64,000 nucleotides of DNA from Bacillota bacterium (GCA_023390655.1 JAEWCL010000012.1:1-64000), one strand, 5' to 3'. Numbered from the stretch's first letter, positions 34,420 through 45,307 are shown. A program made the numbers and translations. Notes: generated by a model from the sequence alone, not told the origin.

Positions 34420-36099
34420 ATGCAGCGTAAAGACGGACAAAAAGGCAGGCGCAGGCGCAGCGGGGAAGAAATTCTCAATTTGCTTGGCGAGCAGGAGGGG
34501 CAGGTAAAATCCAAAAAGAAAAAATGGGTGTTCTTTGTGCTGGGCGGCGGGTTACTTGCGGCAGCGGCGGTGCTGCTGATTGTGCTACCCAAAGGGCAAA
34601 ACGCGCAAAGCGAGACGCTTTACCGGGAATACCAGGTGGCGCGCGGCGATATCATCGTTGGGCAGAGCGAAAGCTCCTCAATCTCGCTGGACCGCGAAAC
34701 GGTGACGTTCTCCGTTTCTTCTACGGTGGAGGAGGTCTATATCAAGGCGGGCTCTTCTGTAAATGAAGGCGATCCATTGATGAGGCTCAATGCGGATGAG
34801 ATCGCCGCGGGTCTCCAGAGCTATGAACTGGAATTGAAGCAGGCGGGCCTTGAGGTGGAAAAAGCGAAGCTCGACCAGCAGACGGGCCTTCTAAAAGCAA
34901 AGCAGGAATATGAAACGAGCATTGAAAGCGGCAAGCTTGCCTCCTCCCAGGAAAATCTGACGGTGGAGGAATTGCAGCTTGCGGTTACCAATGCGGATAA
35001 GGCGTATGTGGACGCCCAAAAAGTCTACAACAATTATCTGCAGGCAAGTGCGGGTTTCAAGACCAACAAGGCGTATCTGGAAAGTCTGAAGGAATACCTT
35101 GAAGAAATTCAGGACGAGATTGACGAGCAGGAGTCGCTCGCGTCATCGAGCAGCCTTTCTTCCCTTAAAAGCAAGCTGTCTTCCTACCAGAGCATTTATA
35201 ACGATTATAAAACGGAATTTACCGAAACCTACGGCAACGGCGTAGAGGATGCGGCGGATGTGGCGGATCAGCTTGCAACGTTTGCCGCCAATGTAGAAAA
35301 AACAAGGCTTGCGCTTGCAAAGGCAAATCTTGCGCTTACTTCGGGCAGCACCAATGCGGACCAGGACAGCGCTTTGGCGAAAAGCGTTGCGTCCACCGCA
35401 AAGACCACGCTGGAGCTTGCGGAGCTGCAGTTGCAGCAGAAGGTGGATGCAGCACAGGAAAAGTACAATACGCTCGCTACAGAAATCGAAAAGCTCAAAG
35501 AGAGCATTGCCCTTGACGGCCTCGTGCTTTCCCCCTGTACCGGCATGGTGGCAAACGTCAACGTCAAAGCGGGGGACTCGTTCGACGTCACCTACAACGA
35601 AGACCTTGGCATGCTCATGGAGCAGACGCTGTGCACATTGACGGATATTGCAAGCGTCTATGTTCCCATCACCATTTCGGAAGAGGATATTCTGGACGTT
35701 TCCATCGGCCAGGAAGCGAGCGTGACCATGAAGGCGTTTGAAGGGCAGAACTTCGACGCTGAGGTGGATGCCATCACGGTAGAGTCCTCCCGTTCGGGCG
35801 CCGCAACCGTCAACTATACCGTCAACGTGCGCCTCAAAGGGGAAAACGCCCAGCTGATGTACGAGGGGATGAGCGCCGATGTCACGCTTGTGCAGCGGGC
35901 GGCGCTTGACGTGCTCTATATCAATGCGGCGGCGGTCACCAATACCGATGGCGTTGCCACCGTACAGAAACTGGTGGATGGTGAAGCGGTGACGACCCGG
36001 GTGAAGACCGGCTTCTCCGACGGGCGCTATGTGGAAATCACACAAGGGCTCTCGGAGGGGGATACCGTACGGGTAGAAAGTGCGGTGGGGCGCGGATGA
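34420..36099 (+). CDS. HlyD/MacA-type efflux adaptor (membrane fusion protein)
   Basis: 559 residues. A basic cytoplasmic N terminus is followed by a membrane helix (about 34-54). A lipoyl-like half motif lies around residue 110, a long helical coiled-coil hairpin about 135-360 and the second lipoyl half with LSPCTGMVANVNVKAGDSF. A beta-barrel domain completes the exterior part. Such proteins link an ABC permease to the outside or to a cell-wall channel. It overlaps the next gene by four bases. Longer than usual because of an extended coiled coil. Confidence 0.9.
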   Translation: MQRKDGQKGRRRRSGEEILNLLGEQEGQVKSKKKKWVFFVLGGGLLAAAAVLLIVLPKGQNAQSETLYREYQVARGDIIVGQSESSSISLDRETVTFSVSSTVEEVYIKAGSSVNEGDPLMRLNADEIAAGLQSYELELKQAGLEVEKAKLDQQTGLLKAKQEYETSIESGKLASSQENLTVEELQLAVTNADKAYVDAQKVYNNYLQASAGFKTNKAYLESLKEYLEEIQDEIDEQESLASSSSLSSLKSKLSSYQSIYNDYKTEFTETYGNGVEDAADVADQLATFAANVEKTRLALAKANLALTSGSTNADQDSALAKSVASTAKTTLELAELQLQQKVDAAQEKYNTLATEIEKLKESIALDGLVLSPCTGMVANVNVKAGDSFDVTYNEDLGMLMEQTLCTLTDIASVYVPITISEEDILDVSIGQEASVTMKAFEGQNFDAEVDAITVESSRSGAATVNYTVNVRLKGENAQLMYEGMSADVTLVQRAALDVLYINAAAVTNTDGVATVQKLVDGEAVTTRVKTGFSDGRYVEITQGLSEGDTVRVESAVGRG

Positions 36100-37469
36100 T
36101 GCAGCTTTTCGAAGTCCTGCGGCTGGTGTGGATCAACATCATTGAGAACAAGTTCAAAATGATGATGACGTCGCTTGGCATCATCGTGGGCGCTGCGACC
36201 ATCGTGATCGTCATTGCCATCGGCCGCGGCGGGCAGGCGGATGTTGCCGACCAGTTCAAAAACCTGAACGCAGGCGCAATCGATGTAAGTGTGGGCGACG
36301 GCGTGGATATGGATGCCATGGTGCAGGGCGGCCCCGGCGGCATGGGCAACATGCCGCAGATGGATTTTAATGAAATCCGGCAGCGCATCACGCGCAGCGG
36401 CGGCAGCGTGACCTTCTCTGTTGGCGGCCCGCCGGGCATGGGCAGCGGGGGTGGCTTTGGCGGGGGCATGAGCGGAAGTTCCGGCAACCGCAGGGCGACG
36501 GCGCGCCTTACCATAGACGATGTGGAGGACATCCGCTCCCTGGTTGCGGGGTTGAAGGAGGTCACCATCCTCCAAAACGGGGAAACAAGCATATACGGCG
36601 GTTCGCTGGAGGAGGAAGAAACTGCCACCGTCGTCGGCGTCTATGCGGATTACCAGAATGTGAGCAACCTCTCCGTGCGCTACGGCCGCTTTATTGAGGA
36701 GGCGGATACCGAGTATGAGGATTACGTCTGCGTCATCGGCTATGGTCTGGCGGAAGAGCTCTTTACCTATGCCGCCTACGCGTACGGGGACTATCTGACG
36801 ATAGACGGCAAGAACTATGAGATCGTCGGCGTTCTCAATAGCATGGGCAGCGTCTCTTCCGGCATCAGCCCCGATGAAGCGGTATATCTTCCGTATACGA
36901 CGGCGCAGAAGCAGATCTTCGGCGCTACCGCGGAACCCAAGATTGCCGCCGTTGCGGAGGATGTGGCGGATGTGCCGCAGGCGATGGAAGATATTGAAGC
37001 GCTGCTTACAGAGAATTATCCGAACGCCTTCTTTGACGTGGCCGACGCGGGCAGCGCCATGGAGGCGGCGTCGAGTTCTGCAAACACCCTGGCGCTGCTG
37101 CTGCTTGGCGTCGCGTCCATCGTGTTCATTGTAGGCGGCATCGGGATCATGAACGTTATGTTCGTTTCCGTCAAGGAACGCACGTCGGAAATCGGCCTGT
37201 TGAAAGCCATTGGCTGCTCCAAAAAGACTATACTGCTGGAGTTTTTGCTGGAAGCATGCATCATCTCCGTTATTGGCGGAATTGTAGGCGTCGGCTTAAG
37301 CTTCGGGCTGCTGCCGCTGGTGGAGCTATTGGGCATGCGCGTGGAGGCAAGCCTGTGGGGGTATTTGCTCGCACTGGTGTTCGCGGTGTTCACGGGCACG
37401 GTATTCGGGTTTTATCCCGCGTGGAAGGCATCGCGGCTGGTGCCGATCGAAGCCATGAATCTGGAATAA
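36096..37469 (+). CDS. MacB/FtsX-type ABC transporter permease
   Basis: 457 residues. One N-terminal membrane helix (about 22-43), a large extracytoplasmic MacB-core domain, and three C-terminal helices (about 325-450) with the FtsX motif SVKERTSEIGLLKAIG. An unusual Gly/Met-rich loop lies at about 75-130 (GGPGGMGNMPQM, GGPPGMGSGGGFGGGMSG). Together with the adaptor and the ATPase it forms an export or mechanotransmission system. Substrate unknown; antimicrobial peptides or macrolides are common for relatives. Confidence 0.9.
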   Translation: MMQLFEVLRLVWINIIENKFKMMMTSLGIIVGAATIVIVIAIGRGGQADVADQFKNLNAGAIDVSVGDGVDMDAMVQGGPGGMGNMPQMDFNEIRQRITRSGGSVTFSVGGPPGMGSGGGFGGGMSGSSGNRRATARLTIDDVEDIRSLVAGLKEVTILQNGETSIYGGSLEEEETATVVGVYADYQNVSNLSVRYGRFIEEADTEYEDYVCVIGYGLAEELFTYAAYAYGDYLTIDGKNYEIVGVLNSMGSVSSGISPDEAVYLPYTTAQKQIFGATAEPKIAAVAEDVADVPQAMEDIEALLTENYPNAFFDVADAGSAMEAASSSANTLALLLLGVASIVFIVGGIGIMNVMFVSVKERTSEIGLLKAIGCSKKTILLEFLLEACIISVIGGIVGVGLSFGLLPLVELLGMRVEASLWGYLLALVFAVFTGTVFGFYPAWKASRLVPIEAMNLE

Positions 37470-37480
37470 AGGAGAACGAT

Positions 37481-38125
37481 ATGAAACGCATTATGATGCT
37501 GTCGCTTTGCCTGCTGCTGCCGGCAGCACTGTTGGGCTGCTCCGCCGCACAGGGGGAGGGGGGAAACAACACTCAACAGGAAGGCGTGATCCAATTCGCT
37601 GTACAGGGCGGCGGGACCACCGTCTATGGAAAGGTGGAAAAGATTGTTGGAAACGAGGTCGTGCTCGCGTTGGGAGAGCCGGAACGGTCTACGGCCTCCA
37701 GCATAGGCGGGAGGCCGGACGATACAACCGGTGAAGCGGAAGCGCAGGGGGATGCTTCCGGCGGCGAACGCTCCGGTATGCAGGTATCTGAAGGCTCCGG
37801 AGAGCGTCCGAGTGGAGGACAAAGACCCTCCGGCGGCTCCGGAACGCGCCCAAGTGGCGGGCAGATACCGTCCGGCAGCTTCGGGGAAGGTCCAAGCGGC
37901 GGCATGACGTTTGAAAACGGGCAGTCTATGCAGGCGGGCGGAAATGCTGCAGGAACCGGACGCAGCGTAACGCTGACCTACTCCGGAGAAACCAGGACAT
38001 TCCTGCTGCCTGTGGGCATGGCAATCGGCTCGGGCGATTTTTCGAACGTCAGCAAAGGCATGGTGCTTGCCCTTTTTTTAGATGGGGAAGGGTCGATTAC
38101 CGCCGTGCGCATCCTCGCCAGCTAG
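37481..38125 (+). CDS. Gly/Ser/Pro-rich lipoprotein in the efflux operon
   Basis: 214 residues. The signal peptide ends in the lipobox LLGC (Cys near 20), so it is a membrane-tethered lipoprotein. The middle (about 70-160) is low complexity with repeated RPSGGQ / GSGERPSGG units. The C-terminal 45 residues form a small folded-looking module (SVTLTYSGETRTFLLPVG ... SITAVRIL). It sits between permease and ATPase genes, so it is probably part of the transporter, perhaps as a wall-spanning or sensing piece. I know no characterised counterpart. Confidence 0.75.
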   Translation: MKRIMMLSLCLLLPAALLGCSAAQGEGGNNTQQEGVIQFAVQGGGTTVYGKVEKIVGNEVVLALGEPERSTASSIGGRPDDTTGEAEAQGDASGGERSGMQVSEGSGERPSGGQRPSGGSGTRPSGGQIPSGSFGEGPSGGMTFENGQSMQAGGNAAGTGRSVTLTYSGETRTFLLPVGMAIGSGDFSNVSKGMVLALFLDGEGSITAVRILAS

Positions 38126-38134
38126 GAGGGGGAC

Positions 38135-38818
38135 ATGGAACAGGCGGCAAACGTCATTGATCTGAGGAACATTTCCAAACGGTTCTTTGTAGGGGACAGC
38201 GTGGTGGAGGCGTTAAAGGGCGTTTCCCTCACCGTGAAAAAGGGAGAGTATCTGGGGGTGCTTGGCCCCTCGGGCAGCGGAAAATCGACGCTGATGAACA
38301 TCATCGGCTGCATGGACGCGTTTCAGGAGGGGGAGTATTATCTGATGAAGCTGCCCATCCATGAGCTGGAGGATGATGATATGGCTGTCATCCGCAACCG
38401 CATGGTCGGCTTCATCTTCCAGAAATACCACCTGATCTCAAAATATACGGTGCTGCAGAATGTAATGATGCCGCTCCTGGTGCGCGGCGTGCCGCATAAG
38501 GCGGCAATGGAGGCGGCGCTCGAAAAGCTGGAGCTGTTGGAAATGGGCGCCCGCGTCGGGCACAAACCCAACGAGCTTTCCGGCGGGCAGCAGCAGCGCG
38601 CAGCCATCGCCCGCGCGCTGGTAGGGGAGCCGAAGCTCCTGCTTGCCGATGAGCCGACAGGCGCTTTAGACACGAGGACCGGGCAGGAGGTATTAAAGCT
38701 CTTTCAAAAGCTCAACGATATGGGGCATACGATTGTGATGATCACACATGACATGCAGGTGGCGTCCCACGCGGGGCGCATGGTGCATATTGTGGACGGC
38801 GTACTGACAGACGAATAG
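38135..38818 (+). CDS. ABC transporter ATP-binding protein (MacB/LolD type)
   Basis: 227 residues. Walker A GPSGSGKST (about 46-54), Q loop region, signature LSGGQQQR, Walker B LLLADEPTGAL and the switch His (MITHDMQVA) are all intact. It energises the FtsX-type permease of the same operon. The ATG follows TAGGAGGGGG. A terminator follows, closing the four-gene operon. Confidence 0.95.
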   Translation: MEQAANVIDLRNISKRFFVGDSVVEALKGVSLTVKKGEYLGVLGPSGSGKSTLMNIIGCMDAFQEGEYYLMKLPIHELEDDDMAVIRNRMVGFIFQKYHLISKYTVLQNVMMPLLVRGVPHKAAMEAALEKLELLEMGARVGHKPNELSGGQQQRAAIARALVGEPKLLLADEPTGALDTRTGQEVLKLFQKLNDMGHTIVMITHDMQVASHAGRMVHIVDGVLTDE

Positions 38819-38831
38819 CGTAAAACACGGC

Positions 38832-38866
38832 AAGGGGCGCGTCATTGCTTGACGCGCCCCTTATGC
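38832..38866 (+). terminator. Terminator of the efflux operon
   Basis: AAGGGGCGCGTCA-TTGCT-TGACGCGCCCCTT, a 13-bp perfect stem. Downstream T content is low, but stem strength is high. Confidence 0.78.
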
Positions 38867-38918
38867 TCCTGTAAGATGCTGTATAGTGTCTTTGAATATC
38901 GTACACAGGAGTGGGGAA

Positions 38919-40106
38919 ATGCAGCAATCTCAGGTCCGCGCGCCGCGCGCTGTTCTTTCGTTTGTGCCCATCGCAGGGCTCATGGCGTTTTTTATTGGCT
39001 TTGAGTCGGGCGGCTATCAGCTGGCGCTGTTGCGCATGGCGGAGGAATTCGGGCTGACCAAGGCCATGATGGGCGCGCTTGCAGGGCTTCAGTTCCTGGC
39101 AATGGCGGGGCTCCCCCTATTCCTTGGGCGCATTGCGGACCGGGTGGGCAAGAAGCTGATTCTAATCATATTTACGCCCGTCTTTGTTGCCGGCTGCGCG
39201 CTTGCCGTACTCAGCCGTACGCCGGTATTGTTCGTGGCGGCGGTGGTTTTGATCGGCATGGGATTCGCGGTGACGGAAAGCCTTTCTGCCGCCGTGGTTT
39301 CGGATATCAAGGGCAGTGACTCCCCGCGCGCCATCAATATGGTGCAGAGCTTATTTAGTCTTGGCGCTGTGGCCGGGCCGCTGGTGACGGAGTTTTTCAT
39401 GCTGCGCGGGGTATCCTGGCGCGTTGTGTTCCTCATCGCCGGCATCGGATACCTCATACTGCTGCCCATGCTGCTGCTTTCCCGCATCCCAAAGGTGGAA
39501 GTCAAGGAGGTACAGCAGGGAGGCATCCTTCATGTCATGAAAATGCCTGTGGTCGCCCTGATGGGCGTCGCGATCTTCCTCTATGTCGGCGTGGAGAGCG
39601 GCATCGCGTTTTTTATTGACAGCTTCTTTCATCTGGAGTTTTCCCAGACCGCCATCGGCGCGTATGGGATTGCGATCTTCTGGCTGTGTATGGCATTTTC
39701 GCGCATGGCGTTTGGCAGGGTAAAACAAAAGCCGCAGCGCGTGGTGCTCTTTGGGTTTGCGGCGCTTACCCTCCTGATGGTATCGATGTTCTTTGTTACA
39801 GGAGAAGTTGGCATGCTGCTGCTCTGTGCGGTGTCGGGCGCTGTCTGCGGTCCGCTGTGGCCCATGATCGCAAGCCTTGGCATGGCCGCCTGCCCCAGGG
39901 CGACGGGCGTGGTAATGGGCATGATTTGTGCTGCGGGCAGCTTGGGGGGTGCGGCGCTCCCCGCGCTGATGGGCGTATTCACAGGGCTTTGGGGTGTACG
40001 CATCGCGTTCCTGCTTTTGTCTGCGGCTGCGCTGTTTGCGGCTGGCGTACTGTTTTTTGCAAACAGAAAAACGCAGCCCGTGCCGCCTTGCGCGCAGGAA
40101 GACTGA
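38919..40106 (+). CDS. MFS transporter
   Basis: 395 residues with about 12 membrane helices. The loop between helices 2 and 3 carries LGRIADRVGKKL, matching the MFS G-x-x-x-D-R-x-G-R/K-K signature (about 75-87). It is likely a proton-coupled exporter or sugar carrier; the family members closest in pattern are drug and metabolite exporters. ATG 38919 follows AGGAGTGGGG. It is followed by a CGGC protein gene after about 100 bases. Confidence 0.9.
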   Translation: MQQSQVRAPRAVLSFVPIAGLMAFFIGFESGGYQLALLRMAEEFGLTKAMMGALAGLQFLAMAGLPLFLGRIADRVGKKLILIIFTPVFVAGCALAVLSRTPVLFVAAVVLIGMGFAVTESLSAAVVSDIKGSDSPRAINMVQSLFSLGAVAGPLVTEFFMLRGVSWRVVFLIAGIGYLILLPMLLLSRIPKVEVKEVQQGGILHVMKMPVVALMGVAIFLYVGVESGIAFFIDSFFHLEFSQTAIGAYGIAIFWLCMAFSRMAFGRVKQKPQRVVLFGFAALTLLMVSMFFVTGEVGMLLLCAVSGAVCGPLWPMIASLGMAACPRATGVVMGMICAAGSLGGAALPALMGVFTGLWGVRIAFLLLSAAALFAAGVLFFANRKTQPVPPCAQED

Positions 40107-40204
40107 TTGGAAACAATACAAAAAATCGCCTGTATTTTTCTTTGGGGCTTCCGGCAGCAGGCGGGGGTGGGCGGATTGGCGCGCCCGCAGAAGGGCATAG
40201 GATT

Positions 40205-40537
40205 ATGAAACTGGGAGTTATTCGCTGCAAACAAACGCGGGACATATGCCCCGGAACAACCGACTTTAAGATGGTCCGCGAGAAGAAAGGCACTTTTGAA
40301 GGGATTGAAGAAGAAATCGAATTGATCGGTTTTAATGATTGCGGTGGTTGCCCCGGCAAAAAAGCGGTCTTGCGTGCCAGGGAAATGGTAAAGCGCGGCG
40401 CAAACACCATTGCCTTTGCTTCCTGCATCGCCAAAGGCACGCCGATAGAGTATCCCTGCCCATTTGCGAAGAAGATGCGGGATGCTGTAAGCCGTGATTT
40501 GGGTGAGGACATCCGGATCCTTGAGTATACCCATTGA
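40205..40537 (+). CDS. CGGC domain protein
   Basis: 110 residues. The defining Cys-Gly-Gly-Cys motif is in FNDCGGCPGKKA (about 48-59). Further cysteines occur at RCKQTRDICPG, ASCIAKGTP and YPCPF. The spacing suggests metal or Fe-S binding or thiol chemistry. The family is uncharacterised but frequent in anaerobes. ATG 40205; a weak GGATT lies upstream. It may be co-transcribed with the MFS gene. Confidence 0.85.
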   Translation: MKLGVIRCKQTRDICPGTTDFKMVREKKGTFEGIEEEIELIGFNDCGGCPGKKAVLRAREMVKRGANTIAFASCIAKGTPIEYPCPFAKKMRDAVSRDLGEDIRILEYTH

Positions 40538-40557
40538 AAGTTCATACCGAATGAAAG

Positions 40558-40595
40558 AAACGAGGATAACCGCTTATGGGATATCCTCGTTTTTG
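40558..40595. terminator. Terminator after the CGGC gene
   Basis: AAACGAGGATA ... TATCCTCGTTTTT with a 13-base loop. It lies between convergent genes. Confidence 0.78.
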
Positions 40596-40649
40596 TATCC
40601 GGAAGTTTTGTCGTGCCGCATTGCTGCTTGCGCAGGGTTTTTCAGCGTC

Positions 40650-41096
40650 TTACTTGATAACGCCCTTCTGAATCATCACATTGGCGTAGACGGCGCTTTC
40701 GCCCGTCTGCACGATGCAGTAGGATTTTTTTGCTTCTTCATAGAAACGGAAACGCTCATAAAAACCGATGGCGCTCATGCCGCGTGGCTCATATTTGGCG
40801 ATGATTTCCTTGTACGTTTCCCAGATCGGGATTTCCAGATTTCCGTCGCACACGGCGGTCTCCATGAGCATGACGGGGGTGGGCACATAGCTGTCGCAGG
40901 GCATCATCTGCAGAATGGCCTCGAGCAGCTCGGGCACGCCGATGCCGTCCGCGCGCAGAAACTTGCAGTTGCCCTCATGGGCAAAGCGTTTGCCGGGGAA
41001 GTTTCCATCCCCCAGTACGATCACATCGCTGTGGCCCATTTCGCACAATGTGGCCAGAAGTTCAGGGGAGAGTACCTTGGGTACGCCCAACAACAT
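40650..41096 (-). CDS. fucU: RbsD/FucU-family sugar mutarotase (probably L-fucose mutarotase)
   Basis: 148 residues. The family interconverts sugar anomers before metabolism. The active-site strand is MGHSDVIVLGDGNFPG (His near 22, Asp near 30). The C terminus has the RFYEEAKKSYCIVQTGE block with conserved Tyr. Length 148 fits FucU better than RbsD, and a fucose isomerase gene lies in the same locus. The ATG follows GAGGAAACAGCG. A LacI-type operator lies upstream at 41173-41184. It is transcribed in the same direction as the LacI gene. Confidence 0.88.
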   Translation of the reverse strand: MLLGVPKVLSPELLATLCEMGHSDVIVLGDGNFPGKRFAHEGNCKFLRADGIGVPELLEAILQMMPCDSYVPTPVMLMETAVCDGNLEIPIWETYKEIIAKYEPRGMSAIGFYERFRFYEEAKKSYCIVQTGESAVYANVMIQKGVIK

Positions 41097-41172
41097 CGCT
41101 GTTTCCTCCTCAAGAAAGTCTTATAGTCGATCAAACGGCGTCTTGCGGAATGCAAGCGTGCGCACGCATACG

Positions 41173-41184
41173 CGAAACGTTTCG
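41173..41184. promoter_or_regulatory. LacI-type operator upstream of fucU
   Basis: CGAAACGTTTCG is a perfect 12-base palindrome with the central CG typical of LacI-family sites. The same core is found at 42544-42555 and, degenerate, at 42306-42317. Confidence 0.8.
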
Positions 41185-41275
41185 TTTTAATTTTAACAAT
41201 TTTTTGAAATTGAGCGAATGCCAAGGCGCGCTTGCACACGTGAGCCGGACAATTGCATTGGCTTTCAAACAGTCC

Positions 41276-42283
41276 CTAGAGCGTTGCTACGGACTCGTGC
41301 AGCAGAAGCTCCCCCTTGAGCCGGAGCATGAGCGGAAAGGAGGTATAGTCTTCCCGCATGCGTTGCAGCAGCGTCGCCGCCGTTTGTTCCGCAATCTCCT
41401 CCATCGGCTGTATGACAATGGAAAGCGGCGGATTGAACATCTTAGTCAGCCGCACTTCATCAAAGCCAATAAACGAGATATCCTGCGGGATTTTCAGCTT
41501 GCGCTCATAGGCCGCGGTCACGGCGCCCAACGTCATATCGTAGTTGGTTACAAAAATGGCTGTGGGCGGATCGGGCATATCCATAAATTCTAAGAACAGC
41601 CGGTATCCGGCTGCAAACGTATAGTCGCCCATGAGCATCAGGGCGGGATCGAGCGGGATGGAATAGTCCGCAAGCACCCGCTGATAGCCTAAAGTACGCT
41701 CGTAGCCTGTGGAAATATCGCTCGGCCCCATCATGATGCCGATCCGGCGGTGGCGGTTTACCAACAGATGCTCCACCGCGGCGTAGGAAATGCCGGAATT
41801 GTCCACCAAAATCCGGTCGTACTCCAGGCCCGGGATACACCGGTCCAGCAGAACGAGCGGGATTTTGCGGTTGTAAATTTCCTTGATGGCATTTACTTTT
41901 TCCGCATCTACGCGTTCGGGCACAAGGATAATACCGTCCACCTGCTTGCTGGCAAGAAACTTGATTTTATTGAGCTCCTGCTCCGGATCGTTGTTGTAGC
42001 TGCATACGATCAGGGAATAGCCCTGCCGCTGCAGGTGATCCTCAATCAGGGAAAACAGGTTTGAGAAAAACGATACGGAAAGGGAGGGCAATAGCGCCCC
42101 CACTGTCATGGTTTTGCTGGTTTTCAGGCTGCGCGCGGCTTCATTGACCTTAAAATCGAGCGTATGGATGGCATGATCAATCAACGCCCTGTTTTCCGCA
42201 AGGACGTTTCCGCCATTGATGTACTTGGAAATGGTAGATATGGAAAGCCCGGTCAGTCTGGCGACATCCTTGATGTTGGACAC
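41276..42283 (-). CDS. LacI-family transcriptional regulator
   Basis: 335 residues. N-terminal helix-turn-helix SNIKDVARLTGLSISTISKY followed by a hinge helix, then a periplasmic-binding-protein-like sugar domain (about 60-335). The start is GTG 42283 with GGGGAGG upstream; an ATG 13 codons earlier lacks such a site. It sits between fucU and the ABC operon and is divergent from the latter. Operator-like sites occur in front of all three units, including its own (CGAAACCTTTCA at 42306-42317), so it probably represses the fucose-type locus and itself. Confidence 0.93.
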   Translation of the reverse strand: MSNIKDVARLTGLSISTISKYINGGNVLAENRALIDHAIHTLDFKVNEAARSLKTSKTMTVGALLPSLSVSFFSNLFSLIEDHLQRQGYSLIVCSYNNDPEQELNKIKFLASKQVDGIILVPERVDAEKVNAIKEIYNRKIPLVLLDRCIPGLEYDRILVDNSGISYAAVEHLLVNRHRRIGIMMGPSDISTGYERTLGYQRVLADYSIPLDPALMLMGDYTFAAGYRLFLEFMDMPDPPTAIFVTNYDMTLGAVTAAYERKLKIPQDISFIGFDEVRLTKMFNPPLSIVIQPMEEIAEQTAATLLQRMREDYTSFPLMLRLKGELLLHESVATL

Positions 42284-42508
42284 AAATATCCTCCCCGTTT
42301 TTGCGCGAAACCTTTCACCCATTGTAATATGGCATATCTTGCGCTGTCAAGCGAGGGAACCCCCTCTATTTTGAGAAGTGTACCCTGAATTACCAATCAT
42401 GTCTTTTCTGTGTGCGGCCTTTCAAAGATGCGGAAAATGCCGAAAATAGAGGGATTTTGCGTAAAGTGACACTGCGCGCGCAACGCGCGGCAGCAGGAGA
42501 ATTGTATA

Positions 42509-42555
42509 TTGACAATGCAATTTTTTGTATGCTATAATTCAAGCGAAACGTTACG
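42509..42555 (+). promoter_or_regulatory. Promoter and LacI operator of the sugar ABC operon
   Basis: TTGACA at 42509-42514, an 18-base spacer and TATAAT at 42533-42538. CGAAACGTTACG (42544-42555) overlaps the expected transcription start, so repressor binding would block initiation. The gap 42284-42748 also contains CCCTCTATTTT (42362-42372) matched by AAAATAGAGGG (42443-42453), and a leader of about 200 bases with no recognised riboswitch. Confidence 0.85.
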
Positions 42556-42748
42556 TGATAGATTGCAAAATCAAGCAGTTAAAACAGCAAGAGAAAGAAA
42601 GATACAAGCAAAGACGGCCCATACTAGTTTCTAAATTCATTTATACGCTTATTTTCAGATAATCTCCAGGGAGAAGCGCACCGGCAATTGCCAGCCGGGC
42701 GTTGTCAGTGCTCCCGCACGGTACACAATAATGCAAAGAGGTGACACC

Positions 42749-44239
<1,491 letters not shown>

Positions 44240-44249
44240 GGTGTGAACT

Positions 44250-45236
44250 ATGGAAAAAGCAAAGAGCAGCGGCCCCAAACTGAATATGCAGAAACTGCTG
44301 GCGCCTGGCGTACTGGTGCTGTTGTACGTGTTCTTCTCTCTCTTCGGGACGAACTTCTTCTCGGTAGATTATCTCATCAATATTCTTGACGCTTCCTATT
44401 ACATCGGCTTTATGGCCATCGGCGTCACGTTCGTCATCATCACCGGCGGCATCGACCTCTCGCTGGGCACAACCATGATGTGCGGGGCGCTGTTGGGCGG
44501 CGCTGCGTACAACATCTGGAAGTGGCCCATCATCGTATCGCTCGTGCTCGCGGTGATCGTCGCCACCATCATCGGCATCATCAACGGCGTATTCGTCGCC
44601 TATTTGAAGCTTCCGCCCTTTATCGCGACGCTGGGCACCCAGATGATGGGCATGGGCTTTGGCGCGATCGTCACCAAGGTTATGACCATGCGCTATCCCA
44701 CCGTGGGCACGCCGGACGGCTGGTTCAAGTATGTGTTCTATAAGACGTCCACCGGCTTCCCGATTGGCGTGGTCTGGCTGATCATCGCATTCTTTATCGC
44801 ATACCTGCTGCTCAATAAAACGCGCTTTGGCCGCTATACGTTCGCCATCGGCTCCAACCATGAGGCCGTGCGCCTCTCCGGCATCAGGACCCAGCGCTGG
44901 ATCACCGGCGTATATACGCTGTGCGGCTTCTTCTCCGGCCTTGCGGGCATTTTCTACGCCGCGGCCTACACCACCATCATCCCGAGCACGGGCAACGGCC
45001 TTGAACTCCTTGCCATCGCGGGCGTCGTTATCGGCGGCACCTCCATGGCGGGCGGCGTGGGCAGCCTTACGGGCACCATCATCGGCGTGTTTGTCATGAG
45101 CGTGCTGAAGCAGGGACTGATGTCCATGGGCCTGCAGGGCCACTGGCAGACGTTCTTCACCGGGTTTGTAGTCGTCGGCGCCGTACTCATCGACAACTAT
45201 CGCATGGCGGCCGCCAACAAGGTCAAGATCGGCTGA
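44250..45236 (+). CDS. Sugar ABC importer permease (RbsC type)
   Basis: 328 residues, about ten membrane helices. The BPD_transp_2 family features TGGIDLSLGTTMM and NHEAVRLSGIRTQRW, the second being the cytoplasmic coupling region, are present. ATG 44250 is 10 bases after the ATPase stop with GAGGTG upstream. It forms a homodimeric channel with the neighbouring ATPase. Confidence 0.95.
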   Translation: MEKAKSSGPKLNMQKLLAPGVLVLLYVFFSLFGTNFFSVDYLINILDASYYIGFMAIGVTFVIITGGIDLSLGTTMMCGALLGGAAYNIWKWPIIVSLVLAVIVATIIGIINGVFVAYLKLPPFIATLGTQMMGMGFGAIVTKVMTMRYPTVGTPDGWFKYVFYKTSTGFPIGVVWLIIAFFIAYLLLNKTRFGRYTFAIGSNHEAVRLSGIRTQRWITGVYTLCGFFSGLAGIFYAAAYTTIIPSTGNGLELLAIAGVVIGGTSMAGGVGSLTGTIIGVFVMSVLKQGLMSMGLQGHWQTFFTGFVVVGAVLIDNYRMAAANKVKIG

Positions 45237-45307
45237 TCACTAAAGACTGCATTCAATTTCCGGTTTCGGCCGGAGAATAAACCATAACAACAGGAGGAAA
45301 GAATTTC

